From the NCBI GenBank assembly GCA_902651635.1, contig CACRSC010000015.1, forward strand, positions 507,779 through 571,778: DNA of 64,000 nt, written 5' to 3'. A program made the translations under genes and the position numbers. Below, in pieces: positions 33,937-45,316 of the stretch (the first letter of the stretch is position 1; every line of letters starts with the position of its first letter). This DNA comes from Mastigamoeba balamuthi. Its lineage: Eukaryota; Evosea; Mastigamoebida; Mastigamoebidae. Below the pieces are notes generated by a model, which saw only the letters and a list, made by a program, of their open reading frames with translations, was not told the origin of the DNA and did no database searches.

Positions 33937-34110
33937 CGTGGAGTCGATTGTGGCGACGCTTCAGAAGAACTGTTTGTCTGTGAGTAGGGGGGATCTGCAT
34001 GTGATGCGGAGGGAGTAGAAGGCGGCGTCCTTCGCAATAGGCATGCCCGCCTAAAACACCAGCACTCATTATCTAACGCCGGAAGAAAAAAGGAACAACT
34101 GGTATTGCCC

Positions 34111-34150
34111 CTGTATTTGAATCTCGTTTGAGAGATTCCTGTATCTTCTC
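34111..34150. promoter_or_regulatory. AT-rich upstream element of the calcineurin gene
   Basis: GTATTTGAATCTCG, GAGAGATTCC and GTATCTTC occur in 40 nt, about 70 nt upstream of the calcineurin A start. A looser form of the GATAT element. Confidence 0.35.
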
Positions 34151-34220
34151 TGCAGAGCGATGAAAGTATCTCGGGCCATCCGCGCGCCGTCGCAGGCCGC
34201 GTGTGCGTCCGCGCCCGTCC

Positions 34221-35882
34221 ATGTCCCTCATGCGCACCCCTGCCATCAAGACCGTATCCACCCCGTACGCCCACCCTCCCCTTCTCGACCACCGGTTGTG
34301 GGCCGGCCTCCCCGCCAACTTTGTCCCCCCCAGGAGGTGCCGATGCCCGAGAGCGCCCTTCTGGGCGAGCACGAGCTGTACCTCGACAGCCCCGTGCCCC
34401 TGGTGCCGATCCTCAGGCGCCATCTCTGCGCCGAGGGGAGGCTGACGCCCGACTGTGCTGCGCGGGTCCTGCGGGACGCCAGGGCTGTCCTCTCCCGCGA
34501 GCCCAACCTCCTCTCGCTCGAGCCCCCTATCCACGGTCTGCTCCGATGCCACCCCTGCTCGCTCTCTCGCCCACTGCCGTTCTAACAGGACCCGCGCAGT
34601 GGTTGGTGACGTTCACGGGCAGTTCTACGGTGAGAAGGCACTTGCAGACCCGTCTCACCGAAGGCGTGCGTGACAACAGACCTGCTGAACCTGTTCACGG
34701 TGGCTGGGTCGCAGCCGTCGAGGTTCTCGAGGTACCTGTTCCTCGGGGACTACGTGGACCGCGGCATGTTCGGCGCCGAGGTCGTGCTGTTCCTGTGCGC
34801 GTGCAAGGTCAGCTACCCGCGCAACGTCTTCCTGCTGCGCGGGAACCACGAGTGCAGGCTCATGGGCGACTGGATGTCTTTCAAGCACGAGTGTTCGCAC
34901 GCCCGCTGGCTCCTCTGACGGCTCACCGATGGCGTCTCAGGCGCGCGCAAGTACAGCGTTGCCGTCTACCACGAGTTCCAGCTGCTCTTCGACAGCCTCC
35001 CGCTCGCGGCAGTCGTCAACAACACGCCGTTCGGCGGCTGCTTCTGCGCTCACGGCGGCATCAGCCCCTGCATGAGCAAGGTGACCGACATCAACGACAT
35101 CAACAGGTTCTGCGAGGTGCCCGAGTCGGGCCTCATGTGCGACCTGCTGTGGAGCGACCCCGTGCCGGACAGCCTGCCCACGCGGGACTCCGAGGGCTTC
35201 GTGGCGAACCACGTGCGCAAGTCGAGCTGGATGTACGGCGGGGCGGCCATGCGGCGGTTCCTCGAGGCCAACAGGCTCGGCTTCGTGCTGCGCGGCCACC
35301 AGGCCCAGGAGGAGGGCTTCAAGGAGCACTTCGCGAGCGCCACGAGGCCGCCGATGGCCATGACCCTGTTCAGCGCGCCCAACTACTGCGACAACTACGG
35401 GAACAAGGGGGCCGTGCTGCTCATCTGCCGCGACTCGATGGACATGAAGCAGTTCTTCCAGGTCCCGCACCCGTTTGTCCTGCCCGGTTTTGCCGACTGT
35501 CTGTCGTATTTCACGCCATACCTCACGGAATCTGGTACCTTCTCCCAACTCACACACCGTATTTCTGACCAGGAGGGCAGTTCAGAACATTCTGGGCCTT
35601 CTGGTAGAAGGGGTGCGGAAAGAGGGGCCTGTCACTCTGCCAGAAGACCGCGCGCCGGATGCGATGCTCGTACAGAGGCTGAGGAACTTCTACACGGGCC
35701 CGCAGGCACAGGAGAGGCTCAAGCGGTGGGAGGCGCTGAGGCAGCTGCGCGTGCCGGTGGAAGTCTCGTTCGAGACAGCGATGATGAGGGACATCGAGCT
35801 CGAGGCGCGGCCGCCACCCAAGTCCGTGAAGCGCACCCGCTCCACCAACTGCCTTGGATCCATGCTTGCAACACCGTTGTAG
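34221..35882 (+). CDS. Calcineurin A-like protein phosphatase 2B catalytic subunit
   Basis: Six exons (34221-34253, 34334-34535, 34600-34629, 34680-34892, 34941-35534, 35581-35882; introns 80, 64, 50, 48 and 46 nt) give 457 residues. All PPP metal and phosphate motifs are present: GDVHGQFYD (across a splice site), [28 protein letters not shown] and [15 protein letters not shown]. The last, with [10 protein letters not shown] and the following helix [11 protein letters not shown], matches calcineurin A, where that helix binds calcineurin B. The C-terminal tail is short and I see no convincing calmodulin-binding or autoinhibitory segment. Expected role: Ca2+-dependent dephosphorylation with calcineurin B; another PPP group is less likely. 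Confidence 0.88.
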
Positions 35883-35918
35883 TGGCGGTGCCTGTGGCTG
35901 TGCCGCAAATCTGCGCCA

Positions 35919-35990
35919 AAAGATATCCCCGGGTGATTTTTCTGACGTTGCGAGCGAGAATCTTCAAAAAAGTCATCTTTTTTCTATCGG
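35919..35990. promoter_or_regulatory. AT-rich upstream element of RBM39
   Basis: AAAAGATATCC, GATTTTTCTGACG, GAATCTTC and TCATCTTTTTTC in about 70 nt, ending 30 nt before the RBM39 ATG. Confidence 0.4.
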
Positions 35991-36019
35991 CGCGCGCTAC
36001 TGTGTGTTGGCGGGAGAGG

Positions 36020-37863
36020 ATGGAGGACATCGACGCGCTTCTGGACTCGGCACTCACGCGCAAGCCAGCGCCGTCCGCGCTCGGCGAGCAGCAGCCGCAG
36101 CCGCAGGTGTCGCCGGCCCCGGCCGACGCCAAGCCCGCGCCGTCGTCTGTTCAGGGATCACCCGCGCCCGCGCAGGCCTCGCCAGTGCCGTCGTCGGCCA
36201 CCACCGCGGTACGGCCGCCATCCCCCCCTTTCCGGAGCGGAGATATTATCGCTGATGGATATTTCGCGTGACGCGCGATGGGTTTCAGGATACCCCGTCC
36301 AAGCGGAAGAGATCGAGCTCGCGCTCCGGCGACGACTCTGACGGCCACCACTCGCACAAGAGGAGGCACGCCCGCTCCCCCCTCCAGTCCGCAGCGGGTC
36401 CAGGAATCCCGGGGGTAGAGAAATCCAGATATTCTGACGGAATCGTGACATCAGCAAGCGGTCGCGGAGCAGGTCGTCGCACAGGCACCACAGCAGCAGG
36501 CACGGGCACCACCACGGCCACGGCCACTCGTCGTCGCGCCACCGCCACTCGTCGCACCGCTCGCGCTCGCGGTCGCGCTCGCGGGACGACAGGAGGCGCG
36601 CCGAGGACGAGGACCCGCGCGAGGCCGAGCGGCGGCAGGCGGAGCGCGACTCGCGCACGGTGTTCGCGTTCAACCTGCCGCTCAAGGCCGTCGACAGGGA
36701 CATCCGCGCCTGGTTCGAGAAGGCCGGCAAGGTCGCCGACGTCCGCCTCATCACAGACCGCAACTCGCGCAAGTCCAAGGGGTGCGCCCGGCCGCCCGCC
36801 TGCTCTGTCCGGCAGCTTCCTCATCGGGGAAAGGGCCACTTTTCCTCCGCGGGAGGATTTTCCCCCGTTGATCTTCTGACGTGTAATTCCCCTTCCTTTT
36901 TCCTTCAGCGTGGGGTACATTGAGTTCGAGACGATGGACAGCGTGCCGAGGGCGCTGGCGCTGTCGGGGCAGCAGATGAACGGGCAGACGGTGATGGTGC
37001 AGCTGACGCAGGCGGAGAAGAACCGCGCGGCGGCCACGACGGCGGTGGCGCCGCCCGTGACGACGGGGCCGACGAAGATCCACATCGGGAACCTGCCGCC
37101 CAACATCAGCGAGGCCGACATCAAGGCCATCTTCGCGCTGTTTGGCGACATCGAGAGCGTCGTGCTGCCCACGGACACGGACGGCAGCAGCAAGGGCCTC
37201 GCGGTCGTCCAGTACAGGAAGAACGAGGAGGCACGCAAGGCGATACAGAATGCCAACGGCGTCGAGGTTGCCGGGCGCGCGCTCAAGGTCAGCTTCGCGC
37301 TGGCAGAGGCCTCGGCCACGGTGGCGCTCACTGGCGGGCTGCCGTCGCTGACGGACCTCGACGACGACGACGGCCGCGGCGGCCTGGCGCTCAACGCGCA
37401 CGCCCGTGCGCTGCTGATGGCGAAGCTGCAGCGGCCGGACCCGTCGCAGCCCGGGCAGCTGTCGCCCGTGCCGCAGCCGATGATCCCCCTGGCCGCGATG
37501 GGGTACGGGGCAGTGCCGCTGCCAAGCCCGGGGGCTCGCGTGCCGATGAGTCCGGTGGTCGTGGGGCCCACAACGTGCGTTCTGCTCAAGAACATGTTCG
37601 ACCCCGCAGAGGAGATGGATCCGAACTTCGACGCGGAGATCCGCGAGGATGTCTCGGAGGAGTGCGGCAAACACGGGCGCGTTGTCCACATATTCGTGGA
37701 CAAGGCGTCGCAGGGGCACGTGTGGGTGCGCTTTGCCGATGTACCGTCCGCAGCCCGCGCGCAGAGCGCTCTCAATCACAGGTGGTTCGCGTCGAAGATG
37801 ATTACCGCAGAGTACATTCCGGTCGACGTGTACAACAACAAGTTCCCGGGCTCGGGCAACTAA
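36020..37863 (+). CDS. RBM39: RBM39/CAPER-like splicing factor
   Basis: Four exons (36020-36208, 36289-36386, 36455-36781, 36909-37863; introns 80, 68 and 127 nt) give 522 residues. An RS-type N-terminus (KRKRSSSRSG and His/Arg/Ser-rich exon 3) leads to RRM1 (TVFAFNLPLKAVDRDIRAWF; RNP1 GVGYIEF across a splice site), RRM2 (KIHIGNLPPNISEADIKAIF) and a C-terminal UHM-type RRM with CVLLKNMFDPAEEMD, DVSEECGKHGRVVHIFVDK and RWFASKMITAEYIP. This order and the last domain are diagnostic of RBM39/RBM23. Known role: a U2AF-related splicing factor that binds ULM motifs such as that of SF3B1. The first two introns carry GATATT motifs, otherwise typical of promoters here. Confidence 0.93.
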
Positions 37864-38112
37864 ACCTCACCAGGCCGTTGAAGCTAGGTTGGGATCACGA
37901 GGAGACGCGTCCCTCTTTCCTAGACACTCACCACAACGTCGATATCGTGCCTCGAGCAGTTCTTTCAGACACTCTTTGTCTTTTTGCACAACGGAATGCT
38001 CTTTGCTCGCGCAGTACCGAACAAGGCTTGACCACAGAAAAGACCAGACAACAGGGCAGAGGCCAAGTGAATATCAAGAGCGTGTTGGAACCAGCCTTGC
38101 ACAAATGGACTT

Positions 38113-39707
38113 TTACCGCCTTCCACCGCGGTGGGCCTTGAACCCAGGCATACCCATACCCATCCCAGCCATGTGCTGCAGCAGGTCTGAGAAGGCCGAC
38201 ATGTCATCGGCATTCATGTCCATATCATCGTCGTCCCCAAACGCGTCCTGGAACATGGCATCGCCATCGTCAGAATGCTCGCTGTGGGCCGCATGGCCAG
38301 CGGGCCTTCTCTGTTGGCGGAACGAGGGCGCAGGCTTTCCTCTCCTGGCCGACACTGTCGGCTTCTTCTTCTTCTTCTTCGGGGCAGCAGCCGCAGCAGC
38401 AGGCGCCGGGCCGTCAGCAGGCTCATCCTCGGGCTGGCTCTTCTTCTGCCTCTTCTTCTGCTGTTGTGATCGGCCGTCGTGAGCGTGAGGGGAACCCACA
38501 CCAAGTCCTGCGAGGGTGGAAAGCAACGAACGATCTCTGGGACACCAGGGCTCGCAGTGCTGTCCGCCACGTCCTCCTCCGCAGCCTCGCCTCCGAGAAT
38601 CGCCTCGCTGAGCGCGTCGACCGCGCCCGGCCAGCTCCACTGCTCCGCCACAGACCTGGCGAACTTGGCCCTCTTGGGCTGTGCCATCGCTTCCGCGACC
38701 ACACGCACAAACTGCGACCACTTGTCCGACCACGCGGGCCACTGCCTCTGCCTCCCAGAGCCCTCGGCCGACTCGATCAGCGCCTTGAGCAGGACAGCCG
38801 CGCGCTTTGCCGGTATGCCGGCGCAAACGCGCGCGACGGTGAAGGCGAACTCAGAGGCGGTGACGTCGACTGCCCACGTGGCGGCGGCGACGCGCAGCGT
38901 GCGGCCAAACTCGTCGTCGTCGAGGCCCAGCTCCTCGCGCATCATGCCGAGGCAGTCGGCGAGCTTCGTCGCGGCCTTCTCGTCGTCTCCGGGCCCAAAG
39001 ATGGAACGGAACGGAATATCTGTCCCCAGATCCTCTGCCCAGCACCGATATTTCCCGGAATTGAGAATCTTCCCGGGAGAGACAATTGATCTCGAGGGGA
39101 CAGCGCACCGCGGCCACGCGCGTCAAGCAGCGAGAAATAGGCGACGGCGTCGCTGTCGGCCATCTCCCAGATGAACTCAGCAGCCTCGGGCGTCTTCCAC
39201 TTGGCCACCATCAGGGGCAGCAGCCTGTGCGCGCACGAGCTCGCCACGCCTGCTCACCCGCCCGGGGGTCAGAATTCCAGGAAATTGCCTGCGTTGAGTC
39301 ATCGCACTGGGCTCGAGCGACGAGAGGAAGTCGACCGCCTTGGCAGGCGTCCAGCGGGTGATGCGCCGCGCGCGGTTGACTGCCTCCTCGATCTCCTCCT
39401 GGCTGGGCTCGTCGTCGTCCTCCTCGTCGTCGTCCTCGTCGTCGTCCTCCTCGTCGCCGTCGCCGTAGAAGCCGCCCTCGCCGTCCTCGTCGTCGCCGTC
39501 GAACATGTCGTCGTCGTCGCCGTCGCAGTCGCCGTCGTCGTCGTCGTGGCCCGGGTGGGCCGCGAACGGGCCTTGGCGGTCGGAGGTCTCGCCCTCGATG
39601 GCGGCGGCGCGGGCAGAGAACCCGTCTTCGTGCTCGAGGCGCTGGGCCCCGGGTGTCACGAGCTCCACGCCGGCCTCAGTGACGTCTATGATAGCAACCC
39701 ACGACAT
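38113..39707 (-). CDS. Acidic protein with basic C-terminus, unknown function
   Basis: Four exons (39308-39707, 39109-39249, 38532-38986, 38113-38460; introns 58, 122 and 71 nt) give 447 residues. Residues about 50-110 are dominated by Asp/Glu. Residues about 115-330 are helical (TPEAAEFIWEMADSDAVAYF, KAATKLADCLGMMREELG, KRAAVLLKALIESAEG) and may form an armadillo-like repeat fold. After that come lysine-rich stretches (QKKRQKKSQ, PKKKKKKPT) that look like nuclear localisation signals, then a Met/Asp/Gly-rich end. Probably nuclear; no family recognised. The second intron carries two GATAT motifs. Confidence 0.55.
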
Positions 39708-39859
39708 CGCGCGCGCGTGTAGTTGAATAAGAGTGTGACTGTGATGTCATCAGCGAAATCTCGCGAATCTTTTAGAATCTGGTAAGCAGGATTGAAGGAC
39801 TGAGCCACACAACTTGTCTTTGTTTTCAATGTATGGGAATCGAAAACACAAGGAGCGAC

Positions 39860-42402
39860 CTAGAGAGGGATCTGCTCCTTTTTCCTGAAGGCCTCGATGG
39901 CCCCGCACAAGAGCTTGCAGGTCACCATGGGCGTGGCTGCTATCGGGGCTCCGGAGATCGGCGAGACGCCGTGCCCCTCGAGCCACCCCTTGATCGCGGA
40001 CCTCTCGTAGATGTACCCGTCCGCAGCGGCAACAGGATCCTCCATGAGGCGCAGTGTAATTGGGCAGATGAACCTGAGCGGCACAGGCTTGCCGACCGCG
40101 GCCCTCGTGACGTCGCAGAACAGCGAGACGGCGTAGAAGTACAGCTCGCGGACAGAGCCCACCTGCTCCAGAATGAGGCGCCTGTCTCGGGCACCGACAC
40201 CGATCTCCGCCAGGTCAAAGTCGTCGAGGTGCAGCAGCATCTCGCCGTTGAGGCAGGCGGCGATCAGGTTCTCGCGCGAGTTCTTCTTGAGGCGCAGCGA
40301 CTTGAGCCACTTGGCGACTTCCGCAGGCCCGCAGAGCACCGACAGCACTGCGGCCTTGGTCTCCTCGTTCGAGTTGAGGGCTATCCTCTCGATAGTGGCC
40401 CGCGAAATCGTGACATAGCCACACGTCTCGACGGTGGACACCGAGTGCCACAGGCGCTTCCTCTCGGACAGCTTCAGAACGCCGAGCGAGCGCATCTCCG
40501 AGTCTGTCATTCCCGCCAGTCGCTTCCCGTCTACCTTGTCCGCGGCGAACCGCGGGATGTGGTGCTGGAGGCGCAGCTCTCTCAGGACACCGACGACGTC
40601 GTCGCTCGACAGCTGGCCGAAGTCCTTGGTAGCCAGCTTGTCCGCCAACTGCTGTTCCACGCGCTCCGCCTCGGCGAGCTCTTCGGCGACGAGGTGCTTC
40701 GTATGGATCGCCCTCAGCGCTTCCTCCAGCACCTTGTCGGCCCTCTGCTGCGAGTCGACCCTCTGCCTCTGCGCGGTTGCGTTCTTCTCCTCGAGCTGCG
40801 CGAGCGTTTCCTTCTCACTCTTGAGAAGGAACTCCATCTGCGGCAGGCAGGACAGGTCCTCGACGCGCTTCTTCTGCTCCTCGAGGAGCCTCTGGGTGCT
40901 CTGAGCCGCGCCGATGGCCACGTCGCGCTCGCGGACCGCCCCTTCGGCCTGTTTCGACAGGTTGTCGGACTTCCACGTGATCTCTTCGAACCGCGAGCGC
41001 AGGAAAGCGGCAGAGCTGAGCGGACCGCAGTCCGTCTCTGGTGCAGGGCCCGCTGTCCTAGCGAAGGGCTGGCTGAATGCCCATACCCGCAGGCTCGGCT
41101 GATGGCACGAGAAAATCGCCAGAGATCCGTCGGGAGAGAACGCGCAGCATGAAAGCTACCGCAGGAGGTCAGCTGTCAGCATAAAGAAGAAGGGCTCGCA
41201 CTCGCTCGCTGCACGTGACAGAGGAAACAACAGCGGAGTTGGCGACAGAGAACATCTTCAGGTTCCTATCAGAGCACCCAGACAACACGACCGATCCATC
41301 CGGAGAGAACGCGCAGCAATAGATCTGCGAGCATTAAGTACACAGGCAGGAAACAGAGTTTCTCGTACCCCGTTGTGGTGTTCCCAGGAAGCGATCAGCG
41401 AGAGATCCTTGGCGTTCCAGAGCCTCAGACTCCTGTCCAGCGACCCGGACAGAATCCTCTCCCCGTCAAGGGAGAACGTGCAGCAGCTGACCTGTGGGAC
41501 CATTAAACCGAGAGGAGGGGGGAAGGTGACACTCGCACCCAATTCGAGTGCCCTGTGATTACAACGTGGCTGTTGTCTTTGACCGACCACAGCCTGAGCG
41601 TGCCGTCTCTGGACCCAGACAAGATCCTCTGCCCGTCGGGGTCAAACGCGCAGCATGTCACCTGAGCGATCCCATCGATTAGAGTGCTGCCGGCAGGGCA
41701 CTCGGCAACGGGTAACTTACAGGCCCATTGTGGCCTTCCAGTGTTGCCCGGCGCTGGTGCGTTCCGTCAGCACAGCCCCACAGCATCAACGTGCGGTCAT
41801 GCGAGCCCGACACGATAGTCTTCCCGTCGGGCGACACGGCGCAGCTGCTGACCTGCGCCAGCAGTCAGTATCTTCCGCTGCATAAAAAGATGGGGACGGC
41901 AAGGGAACTCACAGGCCCTGTGTGGCCCAGCAGCACCGAGACGAGCGCGGTCTGGGCAGGTTCCCGCAGCGACCATATGCGCAGCGTGTGGTCGTGCGAC
42001 CCCGTCACCACGGTGCACCCGTCCGGCGCGAAGCAGCAGCAGGTGACCTGCAGGCACGCCCACCGACCCAGTCGATTGATTCCGTGCACACATAAAATCT
42101 GTCAGCCGAGATATCACGGGGGGCACACAGCGGAGCTCCCGCGGACAGGATACGGACCTCTCCGGCGTGACCTGTGGGGATGTTGGACAGAGGCTGCCAC
42201 GTGAGGGTGTCCCACACGCGCAGGGTGCGGTCGGCGCCGCAGGACACGAGGGTGCGGCCGCCAGCAGCGGGCGAGAACGCCAGGCAGAGCACCTGCGAGG
42301 AGGGCGCGTGGGCGACGGTGGTAGGAAACGCATGAGTTGCGGTACGGCTGCTGCGTGGCCTGTGAGCTCTGGGAGGAGCCTCCCTTCCAGCCGCCGCGCC
42401 AT
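39860..42402 (-). CDS. WDSUB1: WD40-SAM-U-box protein (WDSUB1-like E3 ligase)
   Basis: Eight exons (42346-42402, 42158-42292, 41913-42047, 41721-41852, 41539-41661, 41369-41491, 41202-41324, 39860-41155), all joined in phase 0 by introns of 44-110 nt, give 707 residues. Seven WD40 repeats at about 20-340, each beginning near an exon start with a V(S/T)CC(A/T)F.PDG pattern. Then comes a coiled coil (about 360-430), a SAM domain (LRELRLQHHIPRFAADKVDGK), a second SAM-like helical unit (VAKWLKSLRLKKNSRENLIA) and a C-terminal U-box (PLRFICPITLRLMEDPV...YERSAIKGWL). The same order is found in human WDSUB1. Expected role: E2-dependent ubiquitin ligase with a WD40 substrate module. Substrate unknown. 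Confidence 0.92.
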
Positions 42403-42439
42403 CTCCCCGGACACCAAATCACAGCGATAAATCTGACCG

Positions 42440-42464
42440 AGGATCTCGCAGGAAATATCTTTGT
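42440..42464. promoter_or_regulatory. GATCT/AAATATC element upstream of WDSUB1
   Basis: GGATCTCGCAGGAAATATCTTTG lies about 40 nt upstream of the WDSUB1 start and just before the end of the next gene upstream. Confidence 0.4.
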
Positions 42465-42480
42465 TCGTGTCAATCGCGGG

Positions 42481-43124
42481 TCAATGCCGAGGCTCGCTAA
42501 GGCACGCCTGTCTCTCCCTGGCCATCTCCGTCAACACAGTGAAGAGCGTGATGAGATATTCGTCCACTCTGGGCATGATTGATGCCTCCCTGATGACCAC
42601 AGAGGCTCTCCTCTCTGTGTTGCTGGAGACCACCCACTGGTCCGTCTCGTCCATCGCCTTCTGTAGAATGTCGCCAAAGTCTCTGCCAGAAAGGGAGTAA
42701 TTGCTCTGAGAAGGAAAAGCACGAGCATGCCAACAGCAGAAATGTGCCAGAGGTGATCGTACATCAAGAGGTGTGCGAGCTGGAATGCACCATCGATGTG
42801 CTGGGCACATCGCAGGCGCACCGCCAGGTCGATCGTGGCAGAGAGCAAATTCGCCTTTGCAGCGAGTCTCAGGGCCGAAGCGAGCAACTCGGCCTCGAGA
42901 CGCTTCTGGCGTCTGCCTCGTGCCCTGTCATGTGCCCTGCCACAGCACCCCAGCCAATACAGCATGCCGCCGGCTCTATGGGCCCCGGCGGGCTGCTTGA
43001 GGCTCTCGAGGGTGTCGCGGAGTACCACGAGGCTTGCCATCCAATCGCCGATGCCGAAACCCGCAGGCTTGGGTGCACGTCTATTGCTTGACCTTCTCGA
43101 AATAGAATGTTGTCGGTACAACAT
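42481..43124 (-). CDS. Hypothetical helical protein
   Basis: Two exons (42763-43124, 42481-42703; intron 59 nt with an AGAG acceptor) give 194 residues. The second half is a likely helical domain (DFGDILQKAMDETDQWVVSS, VDEYLITLFTVLTEMARERQ). The first exon is rich in Leu/Ala/Arg. No known family. The ATG at 43124 is the furthest upstream; 43040 is an alternative. Confidence in the splice site is moderate; the C-terminal frame has clear coding character. Confidence 0.4.
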
Positions 43125-43233
43125 ATCAGCAGCCTTACGCCCATGATAGCAGATGTCATATCCGAGATCCGTGATAGTACAGGGGTCACACAGGGTTTCA
43201 TGCGTACAGAGAGTCGCCTGAAGCCGGGGATCC

Positions 43234-44067
43234 TCATGTGGGGGCTGTGCTCTCTCTTGCGAGGAAGTGCCTCAGGTGCCTTAAACCACACTGCCACCAT
43301 AGCCGAACAGCCTCTCGGACATCTTGCGGAGCCCCTCTCTCGCCGTGTGCGTACAGCGCAGCCAGGAGGTTCATGGCCGTCGTGCTCTGCAGCGCGGACA
43401 GCTTCAGCAGCGCCAGCGCCTCCTGGTCGTCGAGGGGCAAGCCCTGCGCCGTCTCCCCGTCGTAGTACATCTGCGCGAGCTCGAACTGCGCCACCGCGTC
43501 GCCCTGGTCCGCCGCGAGCCTCAGGTAGTGCGCAGCGTCTGCCGCGCTGACCCCGTCGCCTGTCCTGTACAGCGACGCCAACATCCTCTGGGCGTACACG
43601 TCCCCCATGTCCGCCGCGCTCTTGTAGAACCTGAGCGCCTTGGCGCCGTCCCTGGGCACCTCGTCTCCGTCTCGCAGCATGTCCGCCAGCCGCACGCACG
43701 CCTCGGCGTGGCCGTTGCCCGCGGCCATCTCCAGCAGCCGCGCAGCCTCCACGCTGTCGCGCACCACCCCCTCGCCGTGCCGGTGCATCAGCGCCAGCCG
43801 GTACTGCGCGCACGCGTGCCCGCTCCGCGCGGCGGCGCCGAATAGGCGCGCAGCGCTCTGCCTGTCGGCGTAGGTCCGCCCAGTGGCGAGCGCGCAGCCG
43901 AGCTTGTACTGCTCTGCGGGGTCGCCGTCGGGGACGGGCGGCGCGAGATCGGCGCCCGAGGGCGCAGGAGTGCTGTCGCCACCCGGGTGGCCGATGGCGA
44001 GGCGCGCCCTCTTGGCCACGCGGGCGTCTGGGAAGCCGTGCACGCGCAGCGGCCGCTTTTTGTCCAT
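43234..44067 (-). CDS. Sel1-repeat protein
   Basis: A single exon of 277 residues from the ATG at 44067. After about 45 residues of basic and Pro-rich leader come six Sel1-like (TPR-related) repeats, each about 36-40 residues: AEQYKLGCALATG, AQYRLALMHRHGEGV, ACVRLADMLRDGDEV, AQRMLASLYRTGDGV, AQFELAQMYYDGE and MNLLAALYAHGERG. Sel1 repeats are protein-binding scaffolds in ER-associated degradation, kinase regulation and bacterial signalling. No signal peptide or membrane segment, so probably cytosolic. Partner unknown. Confidence 0.85.
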   Translation of the reverse strand: MDKKRPLRVHGFPDARVAKRARLAIGHPGGDSTPAPSGADLAPPVPDGDPAEQYKLGCALATGRTYADRQSAARLFGAAARSGHACAQYRLALMHRHGEGVVRDSVEAARLLEMAAGNGHAEACVRLADMLRDGDEVPRDGAKALRFYKSAADMGDVYAQRMLASLYRTGDGVSAADAAHYLRLAADQGDAVAQFELAQMYYDGETAQGLPLDDQEALALLKLSALQSTTAMNLLAALYAHGERGAPQDVREAVRLWWQCGLRHLRHFLARESTAPT

Positions 44068-44386
44068 TTCCCTGTGATTCTGGCGGGAAATCTGAATCTG
44101 CAACGCATAGAGATCCGAGATGTGATGGTATCCCACAGACATGCCGTCAATGGCCTACAATCGCAGGGTGCCACCAGACCGAGATGCGACATAATATAGA
44201 TACACAGCAGGACTAGGTGAGTTTGATGAGTTAGGAAGTTCGCATACGTCACGCACGGTAACACGGTGCGGAGGGTCTAATTTCAAGAGCCCCCGCCCTC
44301 CGCGTCACCGTCTGATCGGATAAATAGGCGCAAGGGCCAGTTAGTCTATTACCACTAGAACTCAGCCGGTCCGTCCGCCCTCGTCC
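44068..44386. other. Divergent intergenic region
   Basis: About 320 nt between the Sel1 gene (minus) and the LEA_2-type gene (plus). GGGAAATCTGAATCTG near 44090 and GAGATCCGAGATG near 44110 may be weak forms of the common upstream element. No gene or RNA recognised. Confidence 0.35.
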
Positions 44387-45098
44387 ATGTACCCCGACCA
44401 GCAGCAGAACCCCAATACAGTGCAGGCCTCCGAGGCTGTCCCGCTCGCGGTGGCGTGGGGACGCTACGACGACAGAAGGCGCTCGCGTCGCGGTGTGTCG
44501 TGCGGCCTGTGCTGGTGCACGTGTTGCTGCGCAACGCTGTGCGGTGTGGTCACGTTCGTGCTTCTCTCTGTGGTCTTTGCTGCAGCAGTCTATGGTGGCC
44601 TCGCGGCCTATACAGTTCACCACACGGCGTTCGACATCGCAAGCATGAAGGTGCGCGTGCCTCCTTATCTCGTCCCCCCCCCCGCACATCTGGTGTCACA
44701 ACAAACGTCATCACTCATTTTGGGAAAAGATCTCCAACTTCGAGAGGGGTAACGAGAGCTGGTCGGCGGACATCCGCGTGACCCTGTTGTGCAACACAAC
44801 TGTGAACGTCGGGGCTTCCGTACGCGTGGACTCCGCGGACGTTCTCATGTACTTTGACGGCCTCGTCATCGGCTCCGGCGAGTTCGGTCCCGTCACGTTC
44901 TCTCCGAGCTCGACCCGCACACTCTCGGGCACAGTAGTAGCGCTCGACCGCCCGCTGGACAGCGCTGCTGTCGTACAGAAGTACCTGGACGGCCAGGCGA
45001 TAAACGTCACTGCCAATGTGGAGAGGATCAAGGTTTGGGGAATCTCCGTGGTGCTGTGTGGAGATGTCCGCATCGTGAACAAAGTCATGAGGCTCTAA
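44387..45098 (+). CDS. LEA_2-type single-pass membrane protein
   Basis: Two exons (44387-44650, 44730-45098; intron 79 nt) give 210 residues. A Cys-rich juxtamembrane stretch (CGLCWCTCCC) and a membrane segment at about 50-75 (VVTFVLLSVVFAAAVYGGLA) are followed by a beta-rich domain with VTLLCNTTVNVGASVRV, ADVLMYFDG and GPVTFSPSSTRTLSGTV. This layout and the domain resemble LEA_2/NDR1-HIN1-like proteins, which also have an N-terminal anchor and are palmitoylated or clustered at membranes. Function unknown; some relatives bind or move lipids. Confidence 0.65.
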
Positions 45099-45316
45099 GC
45101 CACCCGGATACTGATGATGGTCATGCATGTCGGGATGAATAAAGCATGGTTTTCTGGATTTTTGAATCAATCATTCACAGTACTAAATCAAGTTAGTGAA
45201 ATAATGAAACTGGAACTCACCGGGATTGAATGTAGTGTAGAGGGGCACGCTTATGTCCCCATAGGTAGGCTGCGGGTGCTCGTTGGGAGCTATCAAGAGC
45301 ACCAGAGGCCCGTGGT

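Noticed and set aside
39400-39560. Tandem trinucleotide repeat or array at the Asp/Glu stretch.
   Set aside because: It is the acidic coding region of the 38-kb orphan; units are irregular and there are no spacers, so no CRISPR-like array.
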